Of a DNA stretch of 64,000 nt, positions 33,740-42,017 are shown piece after piece. Position numbers and translations under genes: made by a program. Source of the stretch: Flavipsychrobacter sp. (GTDB taxonomy: Bacteria; Bacteroidota; Bacteroidia; Chitinophagales; Chitinophagaceae); the NCBI GenBank assembly GCA_041392855.1, contig JAWKLD010000003.1:1-64000 (forward strand), given 5' to 3'. The notes beneath the pieces were generated by a model. That model searched no databases. It was given only the letters and a program-made list of their open reading frames with translations, and was not told the origin of the DNA. Positions within the stretch are counted from its first letter, which is position 1. Every line of letters starts with the position of its first letter.

Positions 33740-33755
33740 ATCGTAATATTGCAAT
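33740..33755. promoter_or_regulatory. ArsR-box-like operator 3
   Basis: ATCGTAATATTGCAAT, one base different from operators 1 and 2 in each half, 21 bases before arsM. Confidence 0.7.
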
Positions 33756-33776
33756 AACGGATTAAATAAGCATAAA

Positions 33777-34616
33777 ATGCCTACTGATCAAGAACTGAAA
33801 GACATTGTAAAACAAAAATATAGTGAGATAGCACTACAAGACAAAGAGACCAATATGAGCTCTTGCTGTGGTAGTGGTGGCTGTAGTACCGAAGTGTACA
33901 ATATAATGAGCGACGACTATGCCCAAATGGAAGGGTATAATGCAGATGCAGACCTAGGATTGGGTTGTGGCCTACCTACGGAGTTTGCACAAATAAAAGA
34001 AGGAGATACGGTTATAGACCTAGGCAGCGGAGCTGGTAACGATTGCTTTGTAGCACGCTCGGCAACAGGTGTGGCAGGTAAGATAATAGGAATAGACTTT
34101 ACCGAAGCCATGATAGAAAAGGCTAGAGCCAATGCCGAAAAAATGGGCTTTAACAACGTAGAGTTTAGACAAGGAGATATTGAGAAGATGCCTGTAACAG
34201 CAAACGTAGCTGACGTGATAGTGAGCAACTGTGTGCTGAATCTTGTACCTAATAAAGACGGTGTACTAAAAGAGATATTCAGAGTATTAAAACCTCTAGG
34301 GCATTTCAGTATATCAGACATAGTGCTTGTGGGCAACCTGCCAGACAATTTGCGTAGTGCTGCCGAGATGTATGCTGGTTGTGTAAGTGGTGCTATACAA
34401 CGTCAGGATTACCTGAACCTGATAGACCAAAACGGGTTTAAAAATATCACAATACAAAAGGAGAAAGAAATAGTTATACCTAACGATATACTGAACAAGT
34501 ATTTAAGCGAGGAAGAAATAGACCAATTTAGAGCTAGTGGCACAGGTATATATAGTGTAACCGTATTTGCTCAAAAACCAGAGGCTGGTTGTGTACCGGG
34601 TTCGGGCTGTTGCTAA
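33777..34616 (+). CDS. arsM: Arsenite S-adenosylmethionine methyltransferase
   Basis: A 279-residue class I methyltransferase. The SAM-binding loop is VIDLGSGAGNDCFVA (about 79-93), followed by GIDFTEAMIEKARANA. The arsenite-binding cysteines of the family are present in LGLGCGLPTE, VSNCVLNLV and YAGCVSGAI. Extra cysteines occur near the start (MSSCCGSGGC) and at the end (GCVPGSGCC). It methylates trivalent arsenic to methylated species that leave the cell. Preceded by its own ArsR-box; acr3 starts 22 bases after its stop. Confidence 0.93.
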   Translation: MPTDQELKDIVKQKYSEIALQDKETNMSSCCGSGGCSTEVYNIMSDDYAQMEGYNADADLGLGCGLPTEFAQIKEGDTVIDLGSGAGNDCFVARSATGVAGKIIGIDFTEAMIEKARANAEKMGFNNVEFRQGDIEKMPVTANVADVIVSNCVLNLVPNKDGVLKEIFRVLKPLGHFSISDIVLVGNLPDNLRSAAEMYAGCVSGAIQRQDYLNLIDQNGFKNITIQKEKEIVIPNDILNKYLSEEEIDQFRASGTGIYSVTVFAQKPEAGCVPGSGCC

Positions 34617-34638
34617 ACTAGTTGATAAAGCACGAAAC

Positions 34639-35727
34639 ATGTCTGCAAATAATTGCGCTCCCGCGGTCGAAAGAAAAAAGCTAGGATTCTTAGACAAGAA
34701 TCTGACGCTATGGATATTCCTGGCTATGGCATTAGGTGTAGCCATAGGTTATTTCCTACCTCAATCTGCAACATATATCAATTCATTATCCAGCGGCACT
34801 ACCAATATTCCATTAGCTATAGGGCTGATACTGATGATGTATCCTCCCCTAGCCAAAGTGAAGTATGAGCAAATGGGTAAAGTGTTTAAAAATCTAAAAG
34901 TTTTAAGCGCTTCTCTATTCCTAAACTGGATAGTAGGGCCCATACTTATGTTTGTCCTAGCCCTATTGTTTCTAAATGGCTACCCCGAGTATATGGTGGG
35001 GCTTATACTGATAGGACTAGCACGCTGCATAGCTATGGTTGTGGTATGGAATGAGCTGGCTGAAGGTAGTAGAGAATATGCAGCAGGGCTTATTGCACTT
35101 AATAGTATTTTCCAAGTTATCTTCTACAGTGTTTATGCTTATATTTTCATTACCGTTCTGCCACCATTGTTTGGCTACGAGGGTATTGAGGTAGCCATCA
35201 CCATAGGTCAGATAGCCGAGAGTGTAGCCATATACTTAGGCATACCTTTCTTGGCAGGTATTGTGAGCAGGTATGGTCTTATAAAACTAAAAGGAGAAGA
35301 ATGGTTCAACAAAAAATATGTTCCTTTCATCTCTCCTATTACACTTATAGCATTACTGTTTACCATTATTATCATGTTCAGCCTCAAGGGCGAGCTGATC
35401 GTACAAATACCATTGGACGTTTTAAGAATAGCGGTACCACTGGTCATCTACTTTGTGTTGATGTTTGTTGTAAGCTTCTTTGTAGGCAAGCGCATGGGGG
35501 CAGACTATTCTAAAAACACATCTATAGCCTTTACTGCTACAGGAAACAATTTTGAACTGGCAATAGCAGTAGCCATTGGTGTATTTGGTATTAATTCAGG
35601 ACAAGCTTTTGTTGGTGTTATAGGCCCTCTTGTTGAAGTGCCTGCATTGATAGCATTAGTAAATTTAGCTTTCTGGTTTAGAAAGAAATATTATAACACA
35701 GCAATACAAACTACAGCAACTAAATAA
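34639..35727 (+). CDS. acr3: Acr3-type arsenite efflux permease
   Basis: A 362-residue membrane protein with about ten helices. The ATG at 34639 is chosen because it begins MSANNCAPAVERKKLGFLDK and follows the arsM stop; an in-frame ATG at 34567 would overlap arsM and add a basic, non-hydrophobic extension. Family signatures are LMMYPPLAKVKYE (helix 2-3 region), a conserved Cys in GLARCIAMVVVWNELA (helix 4) and FTATGNNFELAIAVAIGVFG near helix 9. It exports arsenite. Followed after two bases by arsC. Confidence 0.93.
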   Translation: MSANNCAPAVERKKLGFLDKNLTLWIFLAMALGVAIGYFLPQSATYINSLSSGTTNIPLAIGLILMMYPPLAKVKYEQMGKVFKNLKVLSASLFLNWIVGPILMFVLALLFLNGYPEYMVGLILIGLARCIAMVVVWNELAEGSREYAAGLIALNSIFQVIFYSVYAYIFITVLPPLFGYEGIEVAITIGQIAESVAIYLGIPFLAGIVSRYGLIKLKGEEWFNKKYVPFISPITLIALLFTIIIMFSLKGELIVQIPLDVLRIAVPLVIYFVLMFVVSFFVGKRMGADYSKNTSIAFTATGNNFELAIAVAIGVFGINSGQAFVGVIGPLVEVPALIALVNLAFWFRKKYYNTAIQTTATK

Positions 35728-35729
35728 AC

Positions 35730-36122
35730 ATGAAGAAGTTATTATTCGTTTGTATAGAAAATAGTAACCGCAGCCAAATGGCTCAAGCATTTGCCAAGAT
35801 ACATGGAGGGGATGCAGTACAGGCTTTTAGTGCAGGTTCAAAACCTTCGGGTATTGTTAACCCTAAAGCTATTGCTGCAATGAAAGAGCTGGGGTATGAC
35901 CTGAGCACACACGATAGCAAATCTATAGATGAGGTGAAAGATGATGCTCCATTCGATGCGGTAGTAACTATGGGCTGTGGTGATGCCTGCCCTTGGATGC
36001 CTGCCAAGCAACACATAGACTGGCAAATACCCGACCCAAGACATATGGAAGGTGAAGAATTTAATACAATAAGAGATCTAGTAAGCCAAAAGGTAAAAAC
36101 ACTTTTATCTGAGCTTAGCTAA
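35730..36122 (+). CDS. arsC: Arsenate reductase, low-molecular-weight phosphatase type (thioredoxin-coupled)
   Basis: A 130-residue protein. The phosphatase-type loop is VCIENSNRSQMAQ with nucleophile Cys8 and Arg14. The redox pair is Cys83 and Cys87 in MGCGDACPWMP. The general acid Asp102 is in IPDPRHMEG. It reduces arsenate to arsenite, the substrate of Acr3 and ArsM. The gene is last in the arsenic operon and ends before a bidirectional terminator. Confidence 0.93.
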   Translation: MKKLLFVCIENSNRSQMAQAFAKIHGGDAVQAFSAGSKPSGIVNPKAIAAMKELGYDLSTHDSKSIDEVKDDAPFDAVVTMGCGDACPWMPAKQHIDWQIPDPRHMEGEEFNTIRDLVSQKVKTLLSELS

Positions 36123-36150
36123 AAGGTTTTAATTATGAAAGCCAAATAAA

Positions 36151-36186
36151 AAGGGAGTGTATGTCTATACACTCCCTTGCTTTTTG
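36151..36186 (+). terminator. Bidirectional terminator of the arsenic operon
   Basis: AAGGGAGTGTA (36151-36161) and its exact complement (36168-36178) with a 6-base loop, followed by GCTTTTT on the plus strand and a T-rich tail on the minus strand. It separates arsC from the convergent lipoprotein gene. Confidence 0.85.
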
Positions 36187-36202
36187 TATTGATAAGTAGT
36201 TA

Positions 36203-36601
36203 TTACAAATGCTGTCCTTCTGTGACAGGCACTGTTATATTTTGTGTGTTTTCTACCGTTACCGTATAAGGAATACCACCTACCACGTCTTGACCAATAC
36301 TACTGTCGTAGCCCTTAGCATAAATATAGTAGTTGCCTTTTTTAAGACTTGTAAATGTAGCTACAGGCTTGCCATTCTCATTAGTAGTGCTCACCTCTTC
36401 ATCGTAAGCTGATGGCAGCTCTTGAGTATTGTACTTTATCATCACTTTACTATTGGGGATGTCTTTGCCATGATGCTGAGGTGTAACTTTCAGCGTTGCA
36501 TTACCGCCTTTGCCACCTACTTCTGTTTCATCTGGTCGGCAACAGGCAAACATGGATGTAGTCACCAATAATACTACCGCTATATTTACTAATCCTTTCA
36601 T
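36203..36601 (-). CDS. Hypothetical lipoprotein (GGNATxxxxP family)
   Basis: A 132-residue lipoprotein; lipobox SMFAC at about residue 20. The mature part begins with GGKGGNATLKVTPQHHGKDI and continues with a small beta-sandwich (GKPVATFTSLKKGNYYIYAK, GYDSS). The protein at 39466-39882 shares the GGNAT, KDI, ATF/ASF-LK-G-YY and GYD blocks, so the two are paralogues flanking the copper-linked cluster. HH and terminal His residues might bind metal. Function unknown. Confidence 0.78.
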   Translation of the reverse strand: MKGLVNIAVVLLVTTSMFACCRPDETEVGGKGGNATLKVTPQHHGKDIPNSKVMIKYNTQELPSAYDEEVSTTNENGKPVATFTSLKKGNYYIYAKGYDSSIGQDVVGGIPYTVTVENTQNITVPVTEGQHL

Positions 36602-36632
36602 TGTATGATATTCCTTTTTATGAAGTTAAGTA

Positions 36633-37412
36633 TTATTCATTTGTTGCGCTAGTAACGCTGAACATATGTTTGTAGTTATCTGCAATTTTTGCAGCCATAG
36701 CACCAGGCGCCATCAAACTAGGTGTTGTCGCTATTGACACGGGATTGGTAGGGCCAAAGAATTTAGCTGCATCTGTTTTTATTTTGAAAGAGCCTGCCTT
36801 ATCTCCGATAGTTACCGTATTAGGCAAATCAAGTGTTACTTGTCTAGGAGTTTCCGTTCCTGCAGCTACGCCACCAATATGGTATCTATAAGCATTGCCT
36901 GTCTCTGTAGACTTGCTGGAAGTACCTTCTATTTTCACTTGTATATAACCTGTTGACCATGTCCAATACATATCACCATTTACATTTGGGTCTAGTGCGC
37001 CTGTTTGTGCACCACTGGTATTGCGCGGCACATCTACTCCTACCATAAACTTAATACTCTTATAAGTACCTGCAGGTACATTAGCTACGTGAAAATGTAA
37101 TGAACTGTGCTTATCTCCTTTTAATACTCTGTAGCTTTCCGGCTCGGCATATTCCGTACCATCTTCCTTTACAAAAATGATATTGGTGATCCAGTAGTTA
37201 AACTTAGTAATGGTAAGATCCTCCCCTTGCAGGTTGGTATAGTTACCTGTATTCAGCACTATTTCCTCATTGCCAAAGTAGTTCTCAAACATGAAGTGCA
37301 TTTCATTAGTAGTTGCAGGTGGCTGAACTACAGGTTCTTCAGGCTTGCGACAACCAAACAATACAACAGTAAAAAGACTTAATAGTAATATATTTTTCAA
37401 TGACTTAATCAT
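36633..37412 (-). CDS. MbnP-family lipoprotein (copper-linked)
   Basis: A 259-residue lipoprotein (lipobox LFGC, about residue 21) of the MbnP family. Diagnostic stretches: LTITKFNYWITNIIFVKEDG, then GTYKSIKFMVGVDVPRN, MYWTWSTGYIQVKIEG and YRYHIGGVAAG, ending in HMF. MbnP proteins are periplasmic copper-binding partners, often with the di-haem protein MbnH, which is not present in this window. It lies in a minus-strand cluster with an outer-membrane protein and small lipoproteins. Role in copper handling is inferred from the family. Confidence 0.85.
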   Translation of the reverse strand: MIKSLKNILLLSLFTVVLFGCRKPEEPVVQPPATTNEMHFMFENYFGNEEIVLNTGNYTNLQGEDLTITKFNYWITNIIFVKEDGTEYAEPESYRVLKGDKHSSLHFHVANVPAGTYKSIKFMVGVDVPRNTSGAQTGALDPNVNGDMYWTWSTGYIQVKIEGTSSKSTETGNAYRYHIGGVAAGTETPRQVTLDLPNTVTIGDKAGSFKIKTDAAKFFGPTNPVSIATTPSLMAPGAMAAKIADNYKHMFSVTSATNE

Positions 37413-37460
37413 GACAATTTATTTTCAAATAGTTTAATAATAAAGACGTTTAATTAACTT

Positions 37461-37865
37461 TTACGGTTGGCTTATAAAGCCTAGTTTTTCATGAGTCTCA
37501 TTTTGCTCATGGTCCAGCACAGCAGTTATTTCCAGCTGCAGTGGGGTTTGGGTAGCTATACTATCGGTCCACTGCTCATTGATATTGATGATATCTCCGT
37601 GTGCATGACCTTCTGTTTCATAATATAGCTTACCTGTTTCTTGGTTAACAATTTTAATAATGTAGCCGTGCATTTGGGTAATGTATCTAATATTCGCGAC
37701 TATAGATAACGTTTCCCCTTTTCGCACTACTTGCCCTTCCTTTGGCGATGTAATATTTACTACTACCTTATCGGGCTGTACGGCTACTTCTTCTTTTTTC
37801 TGACAGGCAATTGTGCCCATCAAAAAAATACTTGCAATGGTTGTCAAAAGACTTCTATTCATCAT
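37461..37865 (-). CDS. Hypothetical lipoprotein of the MbnP cluster
   Basis: A 134-residue lipoprotein (lipobox TIAC, about residue 21; the preceding Met-Met allows two starts). Mature sequence EVAVQPDKVVVNITSPKEGQ with an Ig-like beta pattern, and a His-rich end of several histidines (MHGYIIKIV, EGHAHGDI, LDHEQNETHEKL) that could bind copper. It ends between the outer-membrane protein and MbnP genes of the same strand and is probably co-transcribed. No named family. Confidence 0.75.
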   Translation of the reverse strand: MMNRSLLTTIASIFLMGTIACQKKEEVAVQPDKVVVNITSPKEGQVVRKGETLSIVANIRYITQMHGYIIKIVNQETGKLYYETEGHAHGDIININEQWTDSIATQTPLQLEITAVLDHEQNETHEKLGFISQP

Positions 37866-37876
37866 TCACAGTTTCT

Positions 37877-38794
37877 TTACTCAAATAAGTAAACGAACCC
37901 AATGTCTGCCCTGCTATTGGCAATAACATTACCTGATGCATATTGCTGTGTCATTGGCTTGTAGTACGATAATTGAATACCAGCCTTCCCATAATAAACC
38001 TGTGCACCAGCAGAGGCATATATTATAGTGCCTCCTGTCTGGGTATTCAACCATTTGCGCTTATAGTTATCATAGTTGTGCAGCGAGTACTCGTAACGCA
38101 TACCTAATTGCGGGAGCACAGTAACCTTACCTTGTTGCCACTGGTAGAAGGTTGTGAGTTGTGTACTCAGCCTGTCTCCAAACTTATAGCTGTCACTATT
38201 GGCGGTAGTAATGGTATAATTTGCATCCAGATTAGCTCCTACGCGTTTATACTTTATGGTATAGTTTGCATTTACGGGAAAATCCCAAGAAGCTGAACCT
38301 GGCTGTATATTAGGCAAGCCTTGCTGTTCCAGTTCTGTAATACCCTTATAGCTACCCAACGGCATTTTTACTCCAGCACCTGCTTGTAGTGTATGTTTCC
38401 ATTTTGCCGTGTCGGCAGACTTGAGCAGTATCACATTGGCTAGAAATGTTGCATCGCCAACTCCTTGCATTATGGTATTAATACCATCTACTCTACTGGC
38501 GTTGCTATGGTAGGGCAAGAACCCGAACAACTGTATTTTTTCACCTACCGTGTATCTTCCCCATAGCTGCATGGTCTGAAAATATTGTTCAGACGTTTTA
38601 GAAGCGCTAGCATCGGTGAGCCCTTTTTGCAAACTACTAAAGTGGCGATACTGATACTGCACCCCCACAAAGTGGCGATGGAGTTGAGGCAACATACCTA
38701 AACTCTGTCCGCCGGTAGATGCGCTGCATACATCGCAGGCACTAGCAGGCACTGATGCCGATAGCAGCAACAGCCCATACATTAGGCGTTTCAT
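37877..38794 (-). CDS. Outer-membrane beta-barrel protein of the MbnP cluster
   Basis: A 305-residue exported protein with signal peptide (about 1-19). The mature N-terminus is CDVCSASTGGQSLGMLPQLH, a CxxC pair typical of this transporter-like family in Bacteroidota. The rest is alternating beta strands with aromatic girdles (HFVGVQYQYRHFSS, MQLWGRYTVGEKIQLFGFLP, YASAGAQVYYGKAGIQLSYY) and ends in VYLFE, as barrels do. It is likely the outer-membrane component of a copper uptake or export path. The gene is 11 bases upstream of the lipoprotein gene. Confidence 0.78.
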   Translation of the reverse strand: MKRLMYGLLLLSASVPASACDVCSASTGGQSLGMLPQLHRHFVGVQYQYRHFSSLQKGLTDASASKTSEQYFQTMQLWGRYTVGEKIQLFGFLPYHSNASRVDGINTIMQGVGDATFLANVILLKSADTAKWKHTLQAGAGVKMPLGSYKGITELEQQGLPNIQPGSASWDFPVNANYTIKYKRVGANLDANYTITTANSDSYKFGDRLSTQLTTFYQWQQGKVTVLPQLGMRYEYSLHNYDNYKRKWLNTQTGGTIIYASAGAQVYYGKAGIQLSYYKPMTQQYASGNVIANSRADIGFVYLFE

Positions 38795-38859
38795 ACTTAT
38801 TTGAAATTATGGATAAGAAATATACTGTAGTGCTTTACGCTACAATATTTATTGCGTTC

Positions 38860-39246
38860 TTATACCAACGGCTGGGGAGGATGAAATACAGAAGTGATAT
38901 ATTGAGTACCACGTGGTGCATTGTACTTATCGTGAAAAGTAACAATATCTTTTGAAGTATAACAAACACATAGCACCTGTGTTGTTAATACATACTCAGA
39001 CAGTTCTGTCTTCTTATTTTTTGTGGGTAGATTTTTATTAGTAGCATCACCACTATCCTCCACTTTGTCTATTTGCTTTTTCAGATAACACTTACCATTA
39101 CATTGCAATTGAGGCTTGTCTTTGTTTTCGCAAAGCTCTGCCGCAATGTACTCTTTATTGATCTCATACCATGCTATCACCCCCATCTTGGCGACGAACT
39201 GATAGCTAATGCTGATCAATAATGCTATGGCTAATATATGTTTCAA
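38860..39246 (-). CDS. Small conserved protein with CENKDKPQLQCNGKCYL motif
   Basis: A 128-residue protein with one N-terminal hydrophobic helix (MKHILAIALLISISYQFVAK) and the motif LCENKDKPQLQCNGKCYLKK (three cysteines), seen in many small Bacteroidota proteins beside copper-related and TonB receptor genes. The second half is polar with a further CVC. Probably periplasmic and membrane-anchored. It is the first gene of the minus-strand MbnP-type cluster, 65 bases upstream of the barrel gene. Confidence 0.75.
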   Translation of the reverse strand: MKHILAIALLISISYQFVAKMGVIAWYEINKEYIAAELCENKDKPQLQCNGKCYLKKQIDKVEDSGDATNKNLPTKNKKTELSEYVLTTQVLCVCYTSKDIVTFHDKYNAPRGTQYITSVFHPPQPLV

Positions 39247-39402
39247 GCGTTACAAAGTTAAGGCAAAAACCGCACCAACAATTATAAAAAATCTAAAACT
39301 CCATTTTTTATCATTGAACACACAATAATGCTTTACCAAAATATCAGACAGTATTTATTCTTCTAAAGTTTGGTCGATACTGTATGCGTAGCAGCACTGC
39401 TC

Positions 39403-39429
39403 AATAAAAAAGCTGCCATAAGGCAGCTT
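39403..39429 (-). terminator. Terminator of the second GGNAT lipoprotein gene
   Basis: AAGCTGCC (39410-39417), ATAA, GGCAGCTT (39422-39429). On the minus strand a T-rich tail follows. It is 37 bases after the stop at 39466. Confidence 0.8.
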
Positions 39430-39465
39430 AGTCTTTTTCTTTTTTTTAATTGTATTTGAAACACC

Positions 39466-39882
39466 TTAAGGATGTAAATCTAATAGTACAGTATAAGATG
39501 TACCTGGAATAGAGTCCACTACTTTAAATGTAGCACCTCCTCTTAGTACCCAATTTCTTGAAGCGTCATAACCTTCGCCGTAGAAGTAGTAATCTCCCAG
39601 CTTTAAACCTTTAAAGCTTGCTGTAGGACGACCGCCCGATGGTTTGGCCACCATATTGTTGTTATATTGAAATATTGACTCAGGAGCTCTTTTTGAATTG
39701 TAATAAACATATACTACACAACTATCTATATCCTTGTTTAGATATCTTGGTATGATGTTTATGGTAGCATTACCACCTGTATCTGCTACTATCTTTACAG
39801 GTTCAACAACTTGATTCTCACGTGTGCAAGATGCAAAAATGCCTGCTAGTAGCAACGTCGCTATAATATATGATATACGCAT
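39466..39882 (-). CDS. Hypothetical lipoprotein, paralogue of 36203-36601
   Basis: A 138-residue lipoprotein (lipobox FASC, about residue 19). Shares with its paralogue the DTGGNATINIIPRYLNKDI opening, the TASFKGLKLGDYYFYGEGYD core and a final beta strand. The two genes flank the MbnP-type cluster and diverge considerably elsewhere, so this is an old duplication. It has its own terminator and is not obviously in the same transcript as the cluster. Confidence 0.75.
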   Translation of the reverse strand: MRISYIIATLLLAGIFASCTRENQVVEPVKIVADTGGNATINIIPRYLNKDIDSCVVYVYYNSKRAPESIFQYNNNMVAKPSGGRPTASFKGLKLGDYYFYGEGYDASRNWVLRGGATFKVVDSIPGTSYTVLLDLHP

Positions 39883-40045
39883 AATGCTTTAAAGATATAA
39901 TTTGTCGGTAAATTATAAAATAGCTGACAAAAAAATACTGGTATCCTCACTTATTATTATGTCTATAGACACAAAAAGCCCTATAGCTATTCACATTTAG
40001 CTATAAGACTCTATTATATATTGTTATAATACTGTAGGTAAGCGG

Positions 40046-40213
40046 TTATGCCGTTTGCCACTCGGCCTTCTTTACCAAGCCAGACTTCTTTATCCTAGTT
40101 GGCTTAACCGCATTTTTGTCTTGATTCTCTTTTTGGATCTTGACAAGTACTAATGCGCATAACATGTATGCTTTTAGTAACAGCCCCACGGGGTAAGTGA
40201 TCAATACTTTCAT
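40046..40213 (-). CDS. Small basic membrane-associated protein
   Basis: A 55-residue protein from the internal ATG at 40213: MKVLITYPVGLLLKAYMLCA forms one hydrophobic helix, followed by a Lys-rich tail (KIQKENQDKNAVKPTRIKKS). The longer open frame to 40324 lacks a good start. Single-helix basic peptides of this kind are common in Bacteroidota and easily missed or over-called. Confidence is moderate. Confidence 0.4.
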   Translation of the reverse strand: MKVLITYPVGLLLKAYMLCALVLVKIQKENQDKNAVKPTRIKKSGLVKKAEWQTA

Positions 40214-40527
40214 GATTGTGCTTTTTATTGTTTTTAAATTTCGTTGGTACAAATATGGCTGTACTGCTCTCCTCTTTTCAAATAAACGGAGGAGCTTAAC
40301 AGCCAGTTTGTATTTAGATAACAAGTGGTTTGCAACTACTTAACAAGCGGTTCACATTCCCTAAAAGCGATTTCCTAACCAATAGTTAACTGATTACAAA
40401 CACCTAGTTAAGCCAGTCTATTTTTTTGGAAGAGGGGGACATCTCGTTGCATCTTTGTGTTATCAAAACAAAAAATACACAAGCAAGTTTCAATCGTTTT
40501 AAACAAAAAGTAAAAGACACACGAAGA
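40214..40527. other. Intergenic region between divergent genes
   Basis: A 314-base AT-rich gap holding the leader of the small minus-strand gene and a plus-strand promoter at 40425-40457 for the secreted protein gene. A minus-strand frame at 40404-40712 is a shadow of that gene. Confidence 0.55.
40425..40457 (+). promoter_or_regulatory. Promoter of the secreted beta protein gene
   Basis: TTTG at 40425-40428 and CATCTTTG at 40450-40457 with a 21-base spacer; one change from the TAnnTTTG consensus. Start codon follows after about 70 bases. Confidence 0.5.
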
Positions 40528-41082
40528 ATGAAAAACACAACAACGATTGCTGCACTGCTGGTTTTCATCAGCAGTACAGCACTTGCCCAAAGCACATCAT
40601 CTTCAGCAGGGCAAAACATTATCCTTACACTTACCGATGCTATCGAGTTCAGCTTTATAAACACAGGCAATAGTGTAGGTAATGATGTCACCTTGCCTTT
40701 TAGTAATGTCAATGCTTATGCTAATGGCGTTGAGTCTACTGCACAAGAATTAAAAGTTCGTTCCAATAAAGGTTTTACTGTAACTGTAAAAACAACGGCT
40801 ACTAACTTTTCTTATAATGGTAGTGCTACCCCCGTACCTGTTATGCCTATACTTCAAGTGCTAGGCTTGCAAGTAACCGCTAACGGGACAGGAGGTAATA
40901 TTGCTGCACCATTTGCCAATTCGAGCTACAACACATTAAGTAGTACCAGTCAGAATTTAATTAACTACGGCCATCGTGGTGGCAACCAAACTTTTTCAAT
41001 TAAATATAAAGCCACTCCAGGCTTTGCATACCCTGCGGGCACTTATACAGCCGAAATCGTATATACCGCTACGCAGACTTAA
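40528..41082 (+). CDS. Secreted beta-rich protein (paralogue of the edge gene)
   Basis: A 184-residue exported protein. The ATG at 40528 gives MKNTTTIAALLVFISSTALA with cleavage before QSTSSS; the upstream open frame to 40426 has no better start. The mature part is beta-rich and Thr/Asn/Gly-rich, ending in the same RGGNQTFS...YPAGTYT...YTATQ block as the fragment at 1-130. Surface-layer or fimbria-like beta-sandwich proteins have this look, but no family is claimed. Two terminators follow. Confidence 0.78.
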   Translation: MKNTTTIAALLVFISSTALAQSTSSSAGQNIILTLTDAIEFSFINTGNSVGNDVTLPFSNVNAYANGVESTAQELKVRSNKGFTVTVKTTATNFSYNGSATPVPVMPILQVLGLQVTANGTGGNIAAPFANSSYNTLSSTSQNLINYGHRGGNQTFSIKYKATPGFAYPAGTYTAEIVYTATQT

Positions 41083-41135
41083 ACCTCTTTTGTTTTATGT
41101 GTGTTTGTTAAGCTCTCTGGCGGGAGCTTTACCTA

Positions 41136-41168
41136 GGGTGCAGTATTATTCTGCTGCACCCATTTTTT
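41136..41168 (+). terminator. First terminator after the secreted beta protein
   Basis: GGGTGCAG (41136-41143) pairs with CTGCACCC (41154-41161), followed by ATTTTTT. Confidence 0.8.
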
Positions 41169-41219
41169 AAGATCAAGATGTGATATACACCCCTTCTTGG
41201 TATATAAGCTGAGAGTAAG

Positions 41220-41246
41220 GTGCTACCTTGATGGTAGCACTTTTTA
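41220..41246 (+). terminator. Second terminator hairpin
   Basis: GTGCTACC (41220-41227), TTGAT loop, GGTAGCAC (41233-41240), then TTTTTATTT. It lies 26 bases before the next start codon, so tandem termination or attenuation of the next gene is possible. Confidence 0.75.
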
Positions 41247-41265
41247 TTTCCCTTAACTTAGCGGC

Positions 41266-41967
41266 ATGTTAAGACTGCTACTTACTTGCTTAATACTTAT
41301 CACAAGCATTAGTACCCGTGCACAACTTTTATTAGGAGTTGGTGCTCAGGCCGACTTCCCAATGATGTTCAACGAATTTGTAGGTGGCTATCATCACCAA
41401 ACAGGCAATCCCGGTTTTCGTTTAGCAGCATGTTACGAATCCGAGCAGAGTAATTTTTCTCCTGCTGCCACCGTTAGTATCTCTACAGCATCCTTACCGG
41501 TACAGTGGGTGGCCAATGAGTTTGTGCTCAGCATGGACTTTGTGCACCTACAGGCAATGCTTTTTGGCAGGTTAAAAAAAGAAGTGAACAACGGGCTATT
41601 ATACTATGGTGTAGGTATTGGCGTCTCTCATTTTTCAGGAGATGGTGTCACCATCGGCGGCAGTGATAATGTGCAGCTACAAACTACCTTATCCGACTCC
41701 TCAAAATATATTAAAATGCTAGCACCAACAGTAGCCTTCAATATAGAATACATACGCCCTATTGCCAATAGCAACTTCTCGTATAGTATAGGTGGTCAGC
41801 TCAACTATTTTTATTTCTACGACAAAACCACCACCTACCGCATAGACATTGTAGATACAAAGGGGAGATACTTTAAAACCTCACCTCAGCTATCAGGCCA
41901 TACGCTAAACCCCATGCTGTTCGTCAACCTATACTATCGTTTTGGAGATACTCGAGGCAGGTACTAG
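41266..41967 (+). CDS. Outer-membrane beta-barrel protein
   Basis: A 233-residue exported protein; signal peptide MLRLLLTCLILITSISTRAQ. Beta strands with Gly/aromatic alternation (LLLGVGAQADFPMMFNEFVG, LLYYGVGIGVSHFSGDG, FSYSIGGQLNYFYFYD) and a terminal FVNLYYRFGD indicate an 8- to 10-stranded barrel of the OmpW/PorT-like type. Its substrate is unknown. It begins 26 bases after a strong hairpin. The next gene, an M43 protease, starts 51 bases later on the same strand. Confidence 0.75.
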   Translation: MLRLLLTCLILITSISTRAQLLLGVGAQADFPMMFNEFVGGYHHQTGNPGFRLAACYESEQSNFSPAATVSISTASLPVQWVANEFVLSMDFVHLQAMLFGRLKKEVNNGLLYYGVGIGVSHFSGDGVTIGGSDNVQLQTTLSDSSKYIKMLAPTVAFNIEYIRPIANSNFSYSIGGQLNYFYFYDKTTTYRIDIVDTKGRYFKTSPQLSGHTLNPMLFVNLYYRFGDTRGRY

Positions 41968-42017
41968 TTGATAGCACTATCTATATTATCCGTATTTTTA
42001 AACGCAATTGATTGTTT

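Noticed and set aside
34567..34638. Upstream extension of acr3 to an earlier ATG
   Set aside because: It would overlap arsM and add a basic, non-hydrophobic stretch; MSANNCAPAV at 34639 is the natural start.
40214..40324. Longer version of the small basic membrane protein (92 residues)
   Set aside because: The extension is in the AT-rich leader, without a plausible start context; only the 55-residue version is kept, at low confidence.
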